NCBI GenBank assembly: GCA_038093975.1
Contig: JBBPTG010000134.1
Coordinates: 1-64,000, forward strand
Reading direction: 5' to 3'
Length of the DNA stretch: 64,000 nucleotides
Origin: Chalciporus piperatus
Lineage: Eukaryota; Basidiomycota; Agaricomycetes; Boletales; Boletaceae
Shown: in pieces, positions 10,976 to 23,339 of the stretch
Numbering within the stretch: position 1 is the first letter of the stretch
How the letters are laid out: the number at the start of each line of letters is the position of its first letter
The notes under the pieces: generated by a model
Told to the model about the DNA's origin: nothing
Database searches by the model: none
Seen by the model: only the letters and a program-made list of their open reading frames with translations
Position numbers and translations under genes: made by a program

Positions 10976-12628
10976 TCATGTCCGTCTCCTGACGCGCGGC
11001 TTAGGGAACTCTAACGGCGTGTTGAGGACAGCTCGCTTCACTTCTCCAGCGCTATCGGGAAGACCGAGTCGTTTTAGGTCGTGCATGGTCAATTTGGAGA
11101 TTTTGCAGCCCATTGACTTGAATAATGCGTTGACTCTATCGACGAAAGATGGCACGCGTGAATGCCTGGCGGTAAAAGATCCAGGGTGAAGAGGACGTAC
11201 GTCGCAGCTTTTTGACTCAAATCAGTTGCAATGACCGTCGTGTCCGTCGCATAGTCGTCAACGCGGAGACATAGTGCGAACATGTGAGTAAGCAGAAGTG
11301 TCTCGGTCTGTGTGGTTGTTTGCGGTCTGAAAGGGGTCGTCAGTACCAGACGAGTCTGATATCGGGAAACCGCTGACTCTGTCGATCCTCTGGCGGTCTC
11401 CGTGAATCTGGACAAAAGCCCATCGACTATGACGGAAGGGACGGCAGAGAGCTTCTCGTGAATGGTTGATTTGTCAAATTTGCGGAGGGTGAGGTTGCGG
11501 AAGGACATCATGGCGGCGATATACATAATGATCTTACTGATTGGGGAATGTGTCTCGATAAGTGCACCAGGTATGAAGGTCAAATGGAGACTTACATATG
11601 CGTCTTACTTGGAGAAGGCGAAGCACAGACGAGATTCAGGTGGAGGTTCACCCAATTTGACCGTCGGTATGTGAGAAGGTCCGTTCGTTCCTTGCTCGTA
11701 CTGGCTTGCACGATGGCTGAGGGTGAAAGGGTCTTCCATTCTGCTTCCGGAATGATATTGTGCAAGGGGTAGATTTCAGACGGCGTCTCCGCGTCTGCAT
11801 TGTACGGTGGCACTAGTCGTGTGCTGTCGGCCGTAGCTTGAGCTTCCTCTGTCCGTCGTGTTTCAGCCATCTCTCAACAATGAAAAGTGACACGAGGACG
11901 TACCCTTGGATGGCAACGCCTGAGTATTACGCTGAATGCTCTCCTGCAGATGGTCTGCGACCGACTCCATGGCAGATATATCCACTTTGTTTCGTTCCTG
12001 GGCTTTTAGAGCCTTGATCGCCTTTTTGGTACCGAAAGACTCGCCGAGAGCAGCCCGTGCTTCCAGGCGCTGTAGGGTAGAGACCGCTGCAGGCTTGAGA
12101 GACTTGAGAGCCTTGACCTGGTGGGTCAAGATATGGAGAGGTGCCTCGCGGATGGTGGTAGTCTTGGTCCGCTTGTTATGCACCGCGACGAGATACCTGG
12201 AGAGCAGAACGCACTCGGATATGAGGGACAGAGATGGTATGGATGACAGCGAGACGTACCGAGATCCAACGGACGCTCGTTGGCTTTCACCCGAGGAGAA
12301 AAAGTCGACCGCATCAGTCTCGCCCGCAATCAACGTAGGCAGGTCTGCAAAGTGGGTGTCCTCGTCCTGATGAGCGTTGGGGGTTCGATAGCATTTAAAA
12401 GACGTCGATTTGGGCGGTTTGATGGCAGGAAAATTGGCTGTGGTTGTGATGGATGAGTTGTGGATTCCGAGTTGTCAATTGACTTGACCCTGCACGTCCA
12501 CGAGGAAGGGATCTTGGATACTCACCCAGGACAGGGCCCAGCTGTGATTTTGGCTGGTCTGACAGCGCCAACGAGACTTTTGGACTGTCATCGTCCCGCT
12601 TTCGCTTTTTTGAATCTGACACGGACAT
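10976..12628 (-). CDS. RPA49: RNA polymerase I subunit RPA49 (A49/POLR1E)
   Basis: The A49 subunit of RNA polymerase I binds with A34.5 and stimulates rRNA initiation and elongation in the nucleolus. The N-terminal exon has a basic signal (KKRKRDDD). The dimerisation-type half follows with YLVAVHNKRTKTTTIREAPLHI, LEARAALGESFGTKKAIKAL and NKVDISAMES. After an intron come YNADAETPSEIYPLHNIIPEAEW (the family's most conserved linker) and the C-terminal winged-helix half, including MSFRNLTLRKFDKS and the ending VNALFKSMGCKISKLTMHDLKRLGLP up to the stop at 10976. Introns have normal GT/AG ends, for example the donor at 12525. No frame lesion was seen. It is head-to-head with SET2, 279 bp apart. Confidence 0.9.
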
Positions 12629-12907
12629 CGGTGCCGTCTGTCAGTGGCAGTTTGGTGGTCGCCAGACGTTGGGACCCCTCCCCCGCCACTTCACACAGGA
12701 ACATCCAATTTACGAGGTCTGTATCCCCATCTCTACATCTAGATCGAACATATCTAACTGACTATCTGGACAGCGTGCTCGTCGTCGTCGCTGTCGTCGT
12801 CGCTGTCGTCGTAGACGTCCCGCTTGTGGTTGATATATCGTTACTCATTTTGGCTTTGCTCGGCCTAGCTCACTAACCGGCGTGCTGCATTCTCGACCTC
12901 TGCCACA
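12629..12907. promoter_or_regulatory. shared divergent promoter RPA49/SET2
   Basis: 279 bp between two opposed start codons. It holds a short GTC/GTCGCT repeat (about 12777-12816, with tcgtcgtcgctgtcgtcgtc). Both genes serve chromatin transcription, so co-expression is plausible but not shown. Confidence 0.5.
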
Positions 12908-15900
12908 ATGTCCAAATCACCCTCTCCAATCCAGAGTTCATCTATTCCTTCGGCACCATCGCAAGACACCAAGCAAGACGATGCACAAACACCAGCCGAC
13001 CTCAAGCCCAAGCTCGAAGACCGGGAAGATGTCCCACCCGAAACGCCATCCGTCAAGACCGAGCCTTCACCACCTCCTCAAGCCAAGCGAGAAAAGTCAG
13101 GATCAAGCACTCCGGCACCAGCAAACATAAAGCCCAAACGTCCGGGTCCTCAGCTCATTGGGGAACTACCCCGGGCAGAGGAGGCTGCACGCGCAACCTT
13201 TACCGAGCTCCCAGGGAATCACTACCAATATAATACTCTTGGACGCTCACGAGAAGCTCTGGAGAGCATGACATGCGATTGCGTATACGACCATGGTCAG
13301 TTTTACAATCGCGCTTCATAGCTGTAGTCGAATATGTAGTGACGATTTGCTTTCTCGGGGTGGGCTGCGGTTGGGCGCTTTTTGGGCTTTCCAGGCGTGG
13401 ATGACCCGCTGAGTGCATGTAGCCAAGACTCGGATTGCATCAATCGGCTCACGCAGGTGGAGTGCCTACCAGAGGACTGTCGTTGTCGATCTCATTGCCA
13501 GAACCAACGGTGGGTATACTTTCTGACCATTTCTGGGGGCTGGCTCATGACCGCCTTTTTCTCGCCTCATCGAACAAATCCAGATTTCAACGCAAGAAAT
13601 ACGCAAACATCGAAATTGTATTGACGGAGAAGAAAGGCTTTGGGTTGCGCGCTGGTTCTGATATAACCAAGTACGTCGACCATATAGTGGAAAAATGCAT
13701 CTGTACTCAAAATTTGCGCAGGGATGCGTTCATCTACGAATACATCGGGGATGTCGTGTCACACCCGTCGTTCATGAAGCGCATGCGCGACTATGCTGAA
13801 GAGGGTATCAAGCACTTTTACTTCATGATGCTCCAAAAAGACGAGGTGAGTGTCCCCGTCTCTCATATTGTCCATCTCACCCCCATCCGTTTGTTCGGCA
13901 TGACTACAGTACATCGACGCGACCAAACGAGGCGGGATCGGCCGTTTTGCGAACCACAGTTGTAGTCCCAACTGTTATGTTGCCAAGTGGCAAGTGGGGG
14001 AACGAGTTCGAATGGGTATTTTCGCAAATCGGACTATTCTGAAGGACGAGGAGTTGACGTTCAACTACAACGTCGATCGATATGGGTAAGTCTACGAGGC
14101 TCTTAACAGCACAACGTCCATTGACTCACGAACGTAGACATGATGCACAACCTTGTTACTGTGGCGAACCGAACTGTGTGGGCTTGCTCGGTGGCAAGAC
14201 TCAGACAGATATCGGTGGCATGGACGACCTCTACCTTGATGGTATGCGCATATATTCTGAATTCGCTTTTCCGTTTGACATGTTTTTCCTCGTCTAGCGC
14301 TGGGTATTGCCGACGAGGTCGAGAAGCTCGGACTAAAAGGGAGCAAGAAGAAGAAGGGCAAGAAACTTGACGAAGACTATATGGTACGATCTTTCTTAGG
14401 ATATCTTCTAATGCGCTGCTTAATCACCGCCACTCTCTCTCAGCCCGAACTCAAGCCCCTCGTCGAGAAGGATACTCCAAAGGTCGTGCAAGCAATTCGA
14501 CAGACGCAGAGCAAGAAGGTCCTTTCCAAGCTCCTCACTCGAATAAAGGTGCGTGGCGTTGACCTCCAGAATCACCGCTATCTGACATATGCCGCGTAAA
14601 GATCACGGAGAACGAAGCTGCTCTACGCCAGATCATGCGACTACGAGGGTTCAGTCTCATGACGAATATCCTTCAAGACCATGCCAAGGATGTTGAAGTC
14701 ACCATCCTCGCCCTCGAAGCTATGGCCAAATGGCCCCTCATCCAGCGGAACAAGGTCGATGACTCCAAGATCAGAGTTCCGGTTCAGGTCTGTGCAGAGT
14801 CGGAGAACGAGGCTATGAAGTCGTTGGCGGTCAAGGTGAGTGCACGTTGTTCGTGAGAGGTTGTATGCTGATGTCAGAGAACCGAAGCTTCTCGAATACT
14901 GGGATTCCCTCGAAGTGGCATACCGTATACCTAAGCGTCTCAAGGCGGTATGGATTTTTTTTTCGTCATAAACTTTCAGATCGCTAACGGTTGGATGGGA
15001 CTGGTTCCAGAATGGGGAGGAAGAAGTCTCGGAGTCACCGGCCATCATCGTCATCGAAAATCAAGATGATAATAGGCCTCTCAAGAAAACGCGATGGGAA
15101 GGTGATGACATTGAGTTCAAGCTCGCCGCGAGGCCGAGGACTGTGCAACCTGTGATGCCAGAGCCCATTCAGTCCCAACAACATATGTTCTCGCGACATG
15201 ACCAATCACATGCTCAATCACAGTCTAAGAAGAGGGAGATCGCGGACATTATCGCGGCTGCCAATGCTGCCGCTGAGGCTGAGGCTGCGCGTGTGGCGGC
15301 GGCGGCGGAAGCAGCTGCTGCTGCTGCCACGGAACCACCTCCTGAGATCGTGAAGAAGAAGCACAGGTCCTCCAAGAAGCAGCATACGAAGGAGGAGAAG
15401 GAAGAAAATAAGGAGAAGAGGTTGTTGAAGCTTGTAGGTGCTGTGGTGGTGAGGGTTATGAGCAAGTACGCGGGGAAGATGGAACCCGACGTGTTCAAGA
15501 AATATGCCAAGGAGGTGCGTTGCTACTTCATCCCTTCGCCCGTTACATGACCCCGAGTGACCCAACCCTTCATTACAGCTCACGCATGTTATCGCTGAAA
15601 AAGAGAAAAAGTCCACATCGTTTAGAGAAAGCCGCCTCGATTCGCTCTCTGACGACAAGGTTGCCAAGATCAAGAAGTTTTCCAAAGAGTACATCGCCAA
15701 AGTTCTTCGAAAACTCGAAAAGTCCAAATCTAAACATAGTTCATCGAAACACTCTTCGTCACATCACAAAGACCGAGACCGGGATCGAGGAGGTCACGAG
15801 GCATCCGGATCGATGCCTTCGCCAGAGGCACACCGAGATGGCGAGGACGCAGAGATCGATGGGGCGGCAGAGGGTGATGTCGAAATGGTGATGTCCGTCG

Positions 15901-16199
15901 AACAAGCCATGGATCTCGATTCCGACAGCGAAGATGGAGACCATGGTCACGGTGATGATGCCGACGAGGAAGACGACATGGACATGCAACAATCATCCGA
16001 CGAAATAGACCATGATCCATCGCCAATGGAAGGCGTCTCATCACACGTCCATCCGCCCGCGTCCGTGAGCGTGACACCGATCACACCACCTCAAACGCAG
16101 CAGACGGTCGATCCACGGCTGAAGCACCGGAGTGACGAGATGGGGTGGGACCCAGATGCGATTAGGGTAGCGGACGGACTGGACGAGGTGCATGTTTAG
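12908..16199 (+). CDS. SET2: SET2 histone H3 lysine-36 methyltransferase
   Basis: Methylates H3K36 on transcribed genes and binds the phosphorylated RNA polymerase II tail. Domains in order: a disordered Pro/Ser/Lys N-terminus; the AWS zinc cluster ([36 protein letters not shown]); the SET domain ([23 protein letters not shown], then [21 protein letters not shown] with the NHSCxPN catalytic signature, and [11 protein letters not shown]); and post-SET ([12 protein letters not shown], about 14145-14180). A helical middle ([20 protein letters not shown]), an Ala-rich coiled coil near 15250-15330 and a C-terminal SRI-like region ([24 protein letters not shown]) follow, then a Ser/Lys and acidic tail. 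I see about ten introns; a candidate WW domain is not obvious. All catalytic motifs look intact. Confidence 0.93.
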
Positions 16200-16541
16200 T
16201 AGGTCGGTCTGGACGTATGGACTTGGTGTTTTCCTGTTTTTGTTGTTATTTATCCTAAGCTGCTATCACTACCACTTTCGTACTAGTCTCAACGCTGGTT
16301 AAGACGACCTGCGGCCAGCCCGACCCTTGAGATTTAACCGTCTTCGACTCAAGGGACTTGGGAGTACTAATATCACCGATCATCCTTGGTTATCCCATTC
16401 AATCCCATTCAATGATCCCTCAAATTTGCGCCTGAATGAGTCCGTCCTAGGTGATCTAGTACTAGTCACTTGGTTGGCTTGCAGGTATGTGCTGAGCACT
16501 GGAATGACCTGCATACCAGACTCGACCTTTACTACGACGAC

Positions 16542-16763
16542 ATGGACTTGAATACAAAAATCTTTGTTTCAGAGGTAATCCAAAGGGTGAGTTTGCAACA
16601 TACTGCAGTTTAAAACAGCTGACATCCGAGTCCATGATCACCTCTGTACTGATCCTACAGATTCAAGCGGTTCCTTACCCTCACAGTGAAGTTGTAAGCT
16701 TCAACATCTCGTCCGCTTGTTAAGATGGTGAGCGTAGTTTTCATGTCTCGACGCCCAATATTT
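16542..16763 (+). pseudogene. 5' fragment of an F-box/LRR gene
   Basis: Starts with the same ATGGACTTGAAYACAAAAAT start, exon 1, intron 1 and exon 2 as the gene at 24002 and stops matching just after the cccaatatt of exon 3. The F-box and all leucine-rich repeats are missing. It shows that this family's 5' end can be duplicated on its own. Confidence 0.8.
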
Positions 16764-17367
16764 TAACTTACTAGTAGTCTAAATGATTGCAAGCAGCGGA
16801 TTCAAGCTGAATCATGTTCGGGACACGATACATCATACACGTACGTTTTTTCTAGCCACGGCGGTGATGCATTCGACGTGATGCAATCTCAGCAAGAAAT
16901 GGATTCGCTCTGGCTTTGTGTGGACAGGATGGTCTTCGGTCCATTGTGACTTTCGCGTACGTACAAGAGACTTGACGCCTGAAACCGAGGTCTGATCAAC
17001 CTGCTGCCGCTGGTCTGTGTCGTTTCATGTAGTGAGTTTATCCAGTAACCTGAAACAGCAAGGAAGAGCGCATACACGAGCCCCGCGTCCCCAAGCTCGT
17101 AGTACCCCAACTCCTTCACTCTCCCTTACTATTTTGATGTTACCTATCCCTATTTCCTCTTCGTGCGCTCATTGCTACACCTTGACAGTTCAACTTACAT
17201 TTCACGCTTTACGCAAGAAGTTTCTTTGAGCAAAATGAAGTAGTCTATACTTGCTCGGCACAGGTGCATTCACGAATCTGAGATGAGCAGGGCACAGGTG
17301 CCTCCCGCTCTTAGCTAGGCTTGTCTTACATAGGGTACATACACCCCAATCGGACACAAATGGAACC

Positions 17368-17398
<31 letters not shown>

Positions 17399-17660
17399 AG
17401 TTTTCATCAATCAACACGTTCTTCCGAGCAGGGAAGACGTCTCATAATTGAATGTTTCGCAAGACAGAATTCTTCCCAGCAAAATAGAAGTATTCTTCTC
17501 ACTTGCTCGAGCTACACCAGTACCAACCTGAGGTCGCATTGTAAAGCCAAAGCACAGTTGCATAACCTATCACAGAAGTGTCCAATGTCCACTGTACTAC
17601 AAGATTGAGCAACATCAGTCCTCCCGAAACGTATTCGAAGACACCTGAGCCCCCAACGTA
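16764..17660. other. non-coding stretch with a poly-A tract
   Basis: No gene seen. It contains an uninterrupted run of 24 A (17368-17391) and two loosely repeated blocks (gcacaggtgc at about 17259 and 17293; cttgctcg at about 17250 and 17502). The A run could be a simple repeat or the tail of a retroposed sequence; no target-site duplication was evident. Confidence 0.5.
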
Positions 17661-19980
17661 CTAGCTGTCTTCTTCGACCTCCTCTCGACGGAACGATATG
17701 AGAGACCGTTCATATTGTCTCCAGTAATCCTTTGGCCCATGATCAAGTTTCTCCCCTCCTGACGCCACAATAATATGAACCGGATCTGATGCGTCGAATG
17801 TCGCCATCGCCGAGGGAGGCAGCAGAAAATGCCGCTCATGGACATCACCCGACAAAGTTTCCTCTTCCATGGTTGAATCATGTCGTTCTAATCGGTCGTA
17901 TCCGCGAGCAGTCCTGAACGAGTAGAAGATTGCCACGTAGGTCAAGATTGCTGTGATGGTAATAGGGAAGAGAGCGTAGACATGCGACGCTTCGCTGAAC
18001 GACCATCCTATAGTCGTGACGTTTTTCCATCCTTCCATGGGTATGAACATGTCGGATTCAAGGCTCTGGTTCTGCGCAAGGTATGCGGTAAAACCAGAAC
18101 GGAGACTCTGGGGGTTCAGCGTGTTCAGCGGGTCAGCCTGAATGAATCTACGTTTAGAGCCAGAATATAAATATACTCACAGTTCCCCCGAGTTCCACCA
18201 TGCCTCTCCAAAATTCTTCCTAGTAATTGCGGTCTTAGTCGAGGGTTTCAAAACCACGCAAATAGGCTTACCAGCAAGACCTGGGCCTGAGAGCTGTCTA
18301 CCTGCGACTGGTCTCGATACATCGCTGACTCCAATAAATCCCCGAGAGAATTTGCCATATCTGACTGGAATGAAGTACTTGGAACGTAAATAAAAAAGGC
18401 CAACCAAGGCAGTAGAGCATGATACAGCGGCGCTGCCGTCGAGTTCAGAAGAGTCGGCGAAATTATCTGATTGGCGTAGGCCACAGATGAACGGGTAATG
18501 AGAGGGAAGATGGTGCAAGCCGTTTGGGGTAAGAATCCGTAGACTCTAGTACCCTGGTGAATGATAGCTAGCAAAGTTCAAACCATCTTCCATAAACCAA
18601 AGGCTTCTGACTTACTTATATTGTTTACAGGATACGTTAATAGTTCACTCCACAACGGGCAGCTGACTGTAAGAATAGAATCCCTGCTCCCGAACATTGA
18701 TGCCAAGGAACTGGTAACCTGATCCCCGTCTATGAAGGAAATCGAGTGAGTTACCCCAAGTCTCCAAAGAAAACTTCATACCTGGTACACATGTTATGTC
18801 AAGTAAGGATGCGTTACTGGCAAGGTTGTACATCGGAGTTGTGAGTTCCGCGTGGACCGGAAAGGTTGTTAAATTGACAGGGAACCAACCGCCCGGGGTG
18901 TAATTACCACAAGACACATTTGCAGTGAAGCCTTGCTGATTTAGGCTGTAGGTGCTAGATATTCCGGTGATGTTATAGCTCGAGGTCAGGTTCGCAGGAA
19001 CGGGACCACCAGCGAAAAACAAGGCAGAAGTGGGATCCCGTGACGGAGGGAACGTCGTATTGCTGGCTTGAGGGCCGTTGTATCCCTTTACCGCCGGAAG
19101 AATACCACCTAATACATCATTTTCTGAGGAATGGACGTCTGATAGCGCGAATCACGTACCCGTCGAGACATTATACTGGACATTATTGAAGTTGAAAAGA
19201 TTAACTTCCCCAGCCACATTGCGTGTTGTGGTACTCATACCACTCATGAAGGCGAAGGAGGAAAGGGAAGGGTAGGCTCCTACAGCCATATGTTAGTTTG
19301 ACCTCGCCGAAACGCAAAAGAGGGTTACCCGATGGAACAAGCCCCCCATATGCAAAATCTACTATTTCACGAACGGCTGGACTCAGCAGAGTATCGAAAC
19401 CGGGACTGCTGAGATCAAGTTCCATACCCGTCATGCGCACTAATAATGTGACTTGCACGGGATTGAGGAACGCTGTCCATCTGTTGTTTGTCACTTAGCA
19501 TCGAGCCGTCACCGGGAAAGCCCCGAGAACACATACGCAGAGTTGATTAGGCCAAATACCACGAAAATGGCCAATAACACGAGAGTGAGCCCTATGTGCC
19601 GACGATTGAAGACAAATGAAGCCCTAGCGGCAGCGACTCCGATGCTTAGCGAGGCCAATGATATAGGTTTCTGAGCAATGCGCTGCCTCAAACCATGTTT
19701 GACCGCAATGGTGAAGCAACTGTGATCCCGAATCATAATCTGCTTTGCATGAATGGGGAAACACTCACGAGAGCGTCACGAAGTGTACCACGGTCGCAAT
19801 CATGGTGACGATGATAGTAGTTTCCGTAGGGTTGCGGTGAACCCACATTGCTGGGCCATCCGGTAGATGGAGAGGATCCTTTATCCGGACGACGACGTAG
19901 AACGACCATGCTGCAAGCAAGATCGTTGACTGGACGACCGCGATCGTCAGGAGGGATGCGTAATGAGGCTTGAGCGCCAT
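17661..19980 (-). CDS. multi-span membrane protein, unknown function
   Basis: I do not recognise a named family. The first exon starts at 19980 with a hydrophobic helix (LLTIAVVQSTILLAAWSFYVVV) and a second one (TTIIVTMIATVVHFVTLS). The next exon has a basic loop and a third helix (IGLTLVLLAIFVVFGLINSA). A long, probably extracellular region follows with many Asn-X-Ser/Thr sites (NFNNVQYNVST, ANLTSSYNITG, FTANVSCGNYT, PVNLTTF, ASNASLLDITC) and paired cysteines. A last helix (ALFPITITAILTYVAIFYSF) leads to a charged cytoplasmic tail ending at 17661. About eight short introns separate the exons, and exon edges are approximate. The plan (cluster of N-terminal helices, glycosylated ectodomain, one C-terminal helix) suggests a surface protein. 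Confidence 0.65.
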
Positions 19981-20482
19981 CGTATAATTGAGTGGGAGGA
20001 CGTGTTTAGGAGGGAAGGGTTCTGCTAAAGGCCAGCGTGCATGCCCAAACCTTTAAAAGTGCGTACAGCATCACGTCTATAGGTTCCATATGGTAGGTCA
20101 GTATGATCACGGAAACTTGCGTGAAAATCAAGTGAAAATAAAAGCGTACCCCATACGAGTTTGGAACAAGGCAGTGGGATTGTAGGTCCCTGTAGGTCCT
20201 CGATCATGGGAATCCGTCAGTAGACCAAAATTATGTCTCTCCCGAGTGGACCGTATTGGCAGCTACATAGGAAGCAGTAATCTTCATCTTTTGAATTTCA
20301 CACCGTTACACGAATTGTTGAAACATGCCCTGGTCAACAACACTTCGCGGATAAGTAGCACAGATAAAATTAGATCGCAGTGGATATACAAAACAGATTG
20401 ATGAACATGTTGGAAGGCAAGGCAAAGCTTCCGAAGATCTGCCTTGCTGTTCGTCAGACAATGGGAAATCAGTCAATCGGGA
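19981..20482. other. no gene seen
   Basis: Intergenic region between two minus-strand genes; only short chance frames. Confidence 0.5.
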
Positions 20483-22462
20483 TCAGGAGAGACAATCGAG
20501 CTCATCTGGTTCGCTATCAGCGAGATGGCGATGCTGTGCGGCGCTTGCTTTGATCCTTTCGAGCACGTCACGAGGCGGTCCCTTCACTGCCTTTGATCGT
20601 GATGGCGGCTGCTCGCTCTGGCTTTGCTTCGAGCGCGGGGCTGCCGGTTGGTCCCGTGTTTGTTTACTACTAGGGATCCGCGCGGAGTTATTTTCCTTCA
20701 GTTTTGCAGAAGATGGATGTTGGGAGCTGTTGGACCTCCCCATTAGTTCAAAGCTGCCACGAACGAAAGAATCGCAAGACCTACCCTGCGACAGCGACAG
20801 CGACTTTGACAGCTTTCCGAGGCCGATCGTCGTTGTTGTCGTCTTCCTTCTTCCGTTTCTTGGTCTTGGACCCAAGAGGACGCTCGCGATCCTCTTGCTC
20901 CGATTCCTTAACAACTGGTTGTTGACGCCTCTTGCCGCTCGTCTTCGTGGACTTCTCAGGTAGGCGCGTTTCCCCCTCTACATCTTTGCCCTTGCCCTTT
21001 CCAGTCTCGGTTGCACGTGGGACGGACGTGGGTTGGTGCTCAAATTCATCGTCTGGCAGTTGTACCGCGTTCGAAGTTGGTTTACCTCGCTTGGCGAGAG
21101 GTACCGCGTCGTCGTCGTCGTCATCATCATCTGCTGGTCGACGCTTTATTCCGCTCGTTTTCGTGGACCCCTTCGTTTGACATCCGTCCGCCTCGATCTC
21201 CTCGACAACGTTCGCTGGAGCCTTGCCCTTGCCCTTGCGATCTCCGGATGCGCGGGGAGGCACGGGCCTCTCGGCCTCCTCTTCGATGTCCCCCGACTGT
21301 TTCTTCTTCCCCGTGATCCCAGGCTTCTTCGAACTCTTTGTTGCCGCCGCCTTTGAGCTTGGTTTAGCCCTCTTCAAGATCGGCGCATCCTCATCACTTC
21401 CATGATCATCCTCTTCTTTAGCCCTCTTCCGACTCTTTCCCATTCCGTTCGGTTTGGTGGAAGAGCGTGGTTTATCGGGAGCTTCAACAAGCGTTTGATC
21501 GTCGTCTATATGCGCACATCTTAGCTTCATAACAATGCATTGGGCGAAAACAAGGTGTTACCTGAGACCAGAACTTCGATAATCTTCTCCGGGAGCTTTC
21601 GTTTCGCCTTGGGTTTGGCTTTCGCTTTGGACTTTACCTCGGAGGTAGAGGTAGTTGGAACAGCGTCTTTTCGTTTGCCCTTTCCGGACCCTTTGCCGTT
21701 GGATGTGGACTTGCACTTGGATTGAGCATTCTTAGCGGGTGGAGGTTCGATGTCCGAATCTGGTTCTGAGGATGAATAGGAATCGTGGTGGGCTTTAGGA
21801 TTAGGGTGAAGCCGGCGAAAAACGTACCAGGAGCGGTTTCTCTCCTCTTTGGTGGCCTACCACGACGTTTGGGAGCAGGTATCGCGGTCACGTCGGCTTC
21901 ACAATGTTATTCGTCAAAAGAGAAAATGAAGAGAGGTTTGTCTTACGGTTTGTTTCTGCAGCTTGGGACTTGCGTCTACTAGATGTTTGTGTCCTGGACT
22001 TGGCCACTTGAGTGACTGCCTTTGAGCTCCCTGTATAGCATGCGATGTAAAGCTCGTGAATCGAACACCAACGATGATGTGTATGTACCAGCGACAGCGT
22101 TGCCTCCCTCTCCTTGCTCAGGAACATCATCATTTACTTTAGTGACAACCTTGCGTTTCCGCCTCGGTGATGCCTGACGTGCCGCATTTGCCTTTGCTTT
22201 GGACGCTTTCAACTTTGAAGGCGACTCTCCGGATACAGTACGCGCGAGCAAGATATCGAGGAGTGGATTCGACTCGGAGGGTTTGAACGCGCTATCGACG
22301 CGTCAACACAACTGTGGTCGTCGAGGACTCGGGAATTGAAAAGGACACGCACCCACCACGATCGCGAAAGCGGGCTTGTTGTCGTTGTAAACGGAGGGCT
22401 TTGCTTTCTTCGGCCGAGACGCCGAGTTTGGCCTGTTGTTCGACGACTGCTGGGGGCAGCAT
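20483..22462 (-). CDS. AT-hook, low-complexity chromatin-type protein
   Basis: Probable nuclear DNA-binding protein; no specific orthologue recognised. Exon 1 begins at 22462 (MLPPAVVEQQAKLGVS, then LRLQRQQARFRDRGG). A GT/AG intron joins it to AFKPSESNPLLDILLARTVSG and the basic run ARQASPRRKRKVVTK. The next exons encode SSKAVTQVAKSRTQTSSRRK and then DVTAIPAPKRRGRPPKRRE, which holds a textbook AT-hook core (RGRP flanked by basic residues, about 21860). The long remaining exon (20781-21530) alternates Lys-rich and Asp/Glu-rich blocks, including several KR(A/G)KP(S/T)S units and a DDDDDDDD run. The last exon ends with DVLERIKASAAQHRHLADSEPDELDCLS. Three CACGTG sites lie 101-139 bp upstream. A partial decayed copy is at 9893-10509. 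Confidence 0.72.
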
Positions 22463-22562
22463 CGATATCTCTACTCTCCCGTTCCCTGTACCAAGCTAGG
22501 TACTACTAGTAGTACTGATAGTAAGTAGATTGAACTCGAGTTTGTACTTGTTCCGCGCAGGT

Positions 22563-22601
22563 CACGTGACTCTGTCACTCGTGCACGTGATCCACCACGT
22601 G
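22563..22601. promoter_or_regulatory. cluster of three CACGTG E-boxes
   Basis: CACGTG palindromes at 22563-22568, 22584-22589 and 22596-22601, 101-139 bp before the AT-hook gene start. CACGTG is bound by basic helix-loop-helix factors in fungi. The first copy sits in gtcacgtgac, a 10-bp perfect palindrome. Confidence 0.6.
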
Positions 22602-23211
22602 CTGATACGCGATCGAGCAAAGTGACTGTGCCGTACGTGGTTTGGGGGATAACCCCCCTTACCGTATATCTTTCCTACCGCCCCTCTGAGATATCTGTCG
22701 ATGTACTCGAGGTGAGCGTCCCATTTCTTCCCGCAGACTGTATCCAACCCCTTCCAGGTGCACAACACCTTTGGAGAAAAACATGTGTACGTCTTCCAGC
22801 TGAGAAAGAACGAAGACGTGACACCACCCAGCGCGAACGTTCCACCCGTCGCCCTTTCGGCTCTACGTGATGCATAGAGGATGTAGGCATGTTCGCCAAT
22901 GGACGTTCCCTCGCCGTTTCTTTGTCTGTCCATCCATACGACCACTAGGAATTTGACACCGTAGCCGTCAAATTACCCTCTCATCCCCCTTTCGATCTTC
23001 CCTCGACCCTAGATGATCCCCCCGGCCCCAGAAACCCAGCGTCCGACGTACCGTCTCCATCTTGCCCTTCATCTGCACCCCCCACCGGTCCAACTCCTCT
23101 CGAACTCGTGGCTCACTTCCCTCCTCATAACCCTCTCCCGTTTGCCACTCGCACTATCCAGGACGCTCCCGCGAATACCGTACCACGCATCGATACTCCA
23201 TTAGCCCAAAG
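22602..23211. other. no convincing gene
   Basis: Pro-rich open frames exist on the plus strand at 23013-23320 but carry no recognised domain. They run into the direct repeat at 23212. Confidence 0.4.
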
Positions 23212-23295
23212 GTCTACCCATATTCGGTCGCCCAGAACCCATCACCGGACATCCACGCCCAACCCCCATCCGCATACACCCAACTCCAAAAATTG
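23212..23295 (+). repeat. direct repeat flanking HUN/F-box pair A, left copy
   Basis: 84 bp matching 26028-26118 in the same orientation. Shared blocks are gtctaccc, cccatc(a/g)ccggaca, and the 28-bp identical end from ccatccgcata to ccaaaaattg. The two copies bracket the HUN relic and F-box gene A. Confidence 0.75.
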
Positions 23296-23339
23296 GTATG
23301 ACCAGACGATAAGGATATAGGACAGAGACTCGGATCCAT

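Noticed and set aside
23013..23320. Pro/His-rich plus-strand frames before HUN relic A
   Set aside because: No domain or start support; compositional and partly inside a repeat.
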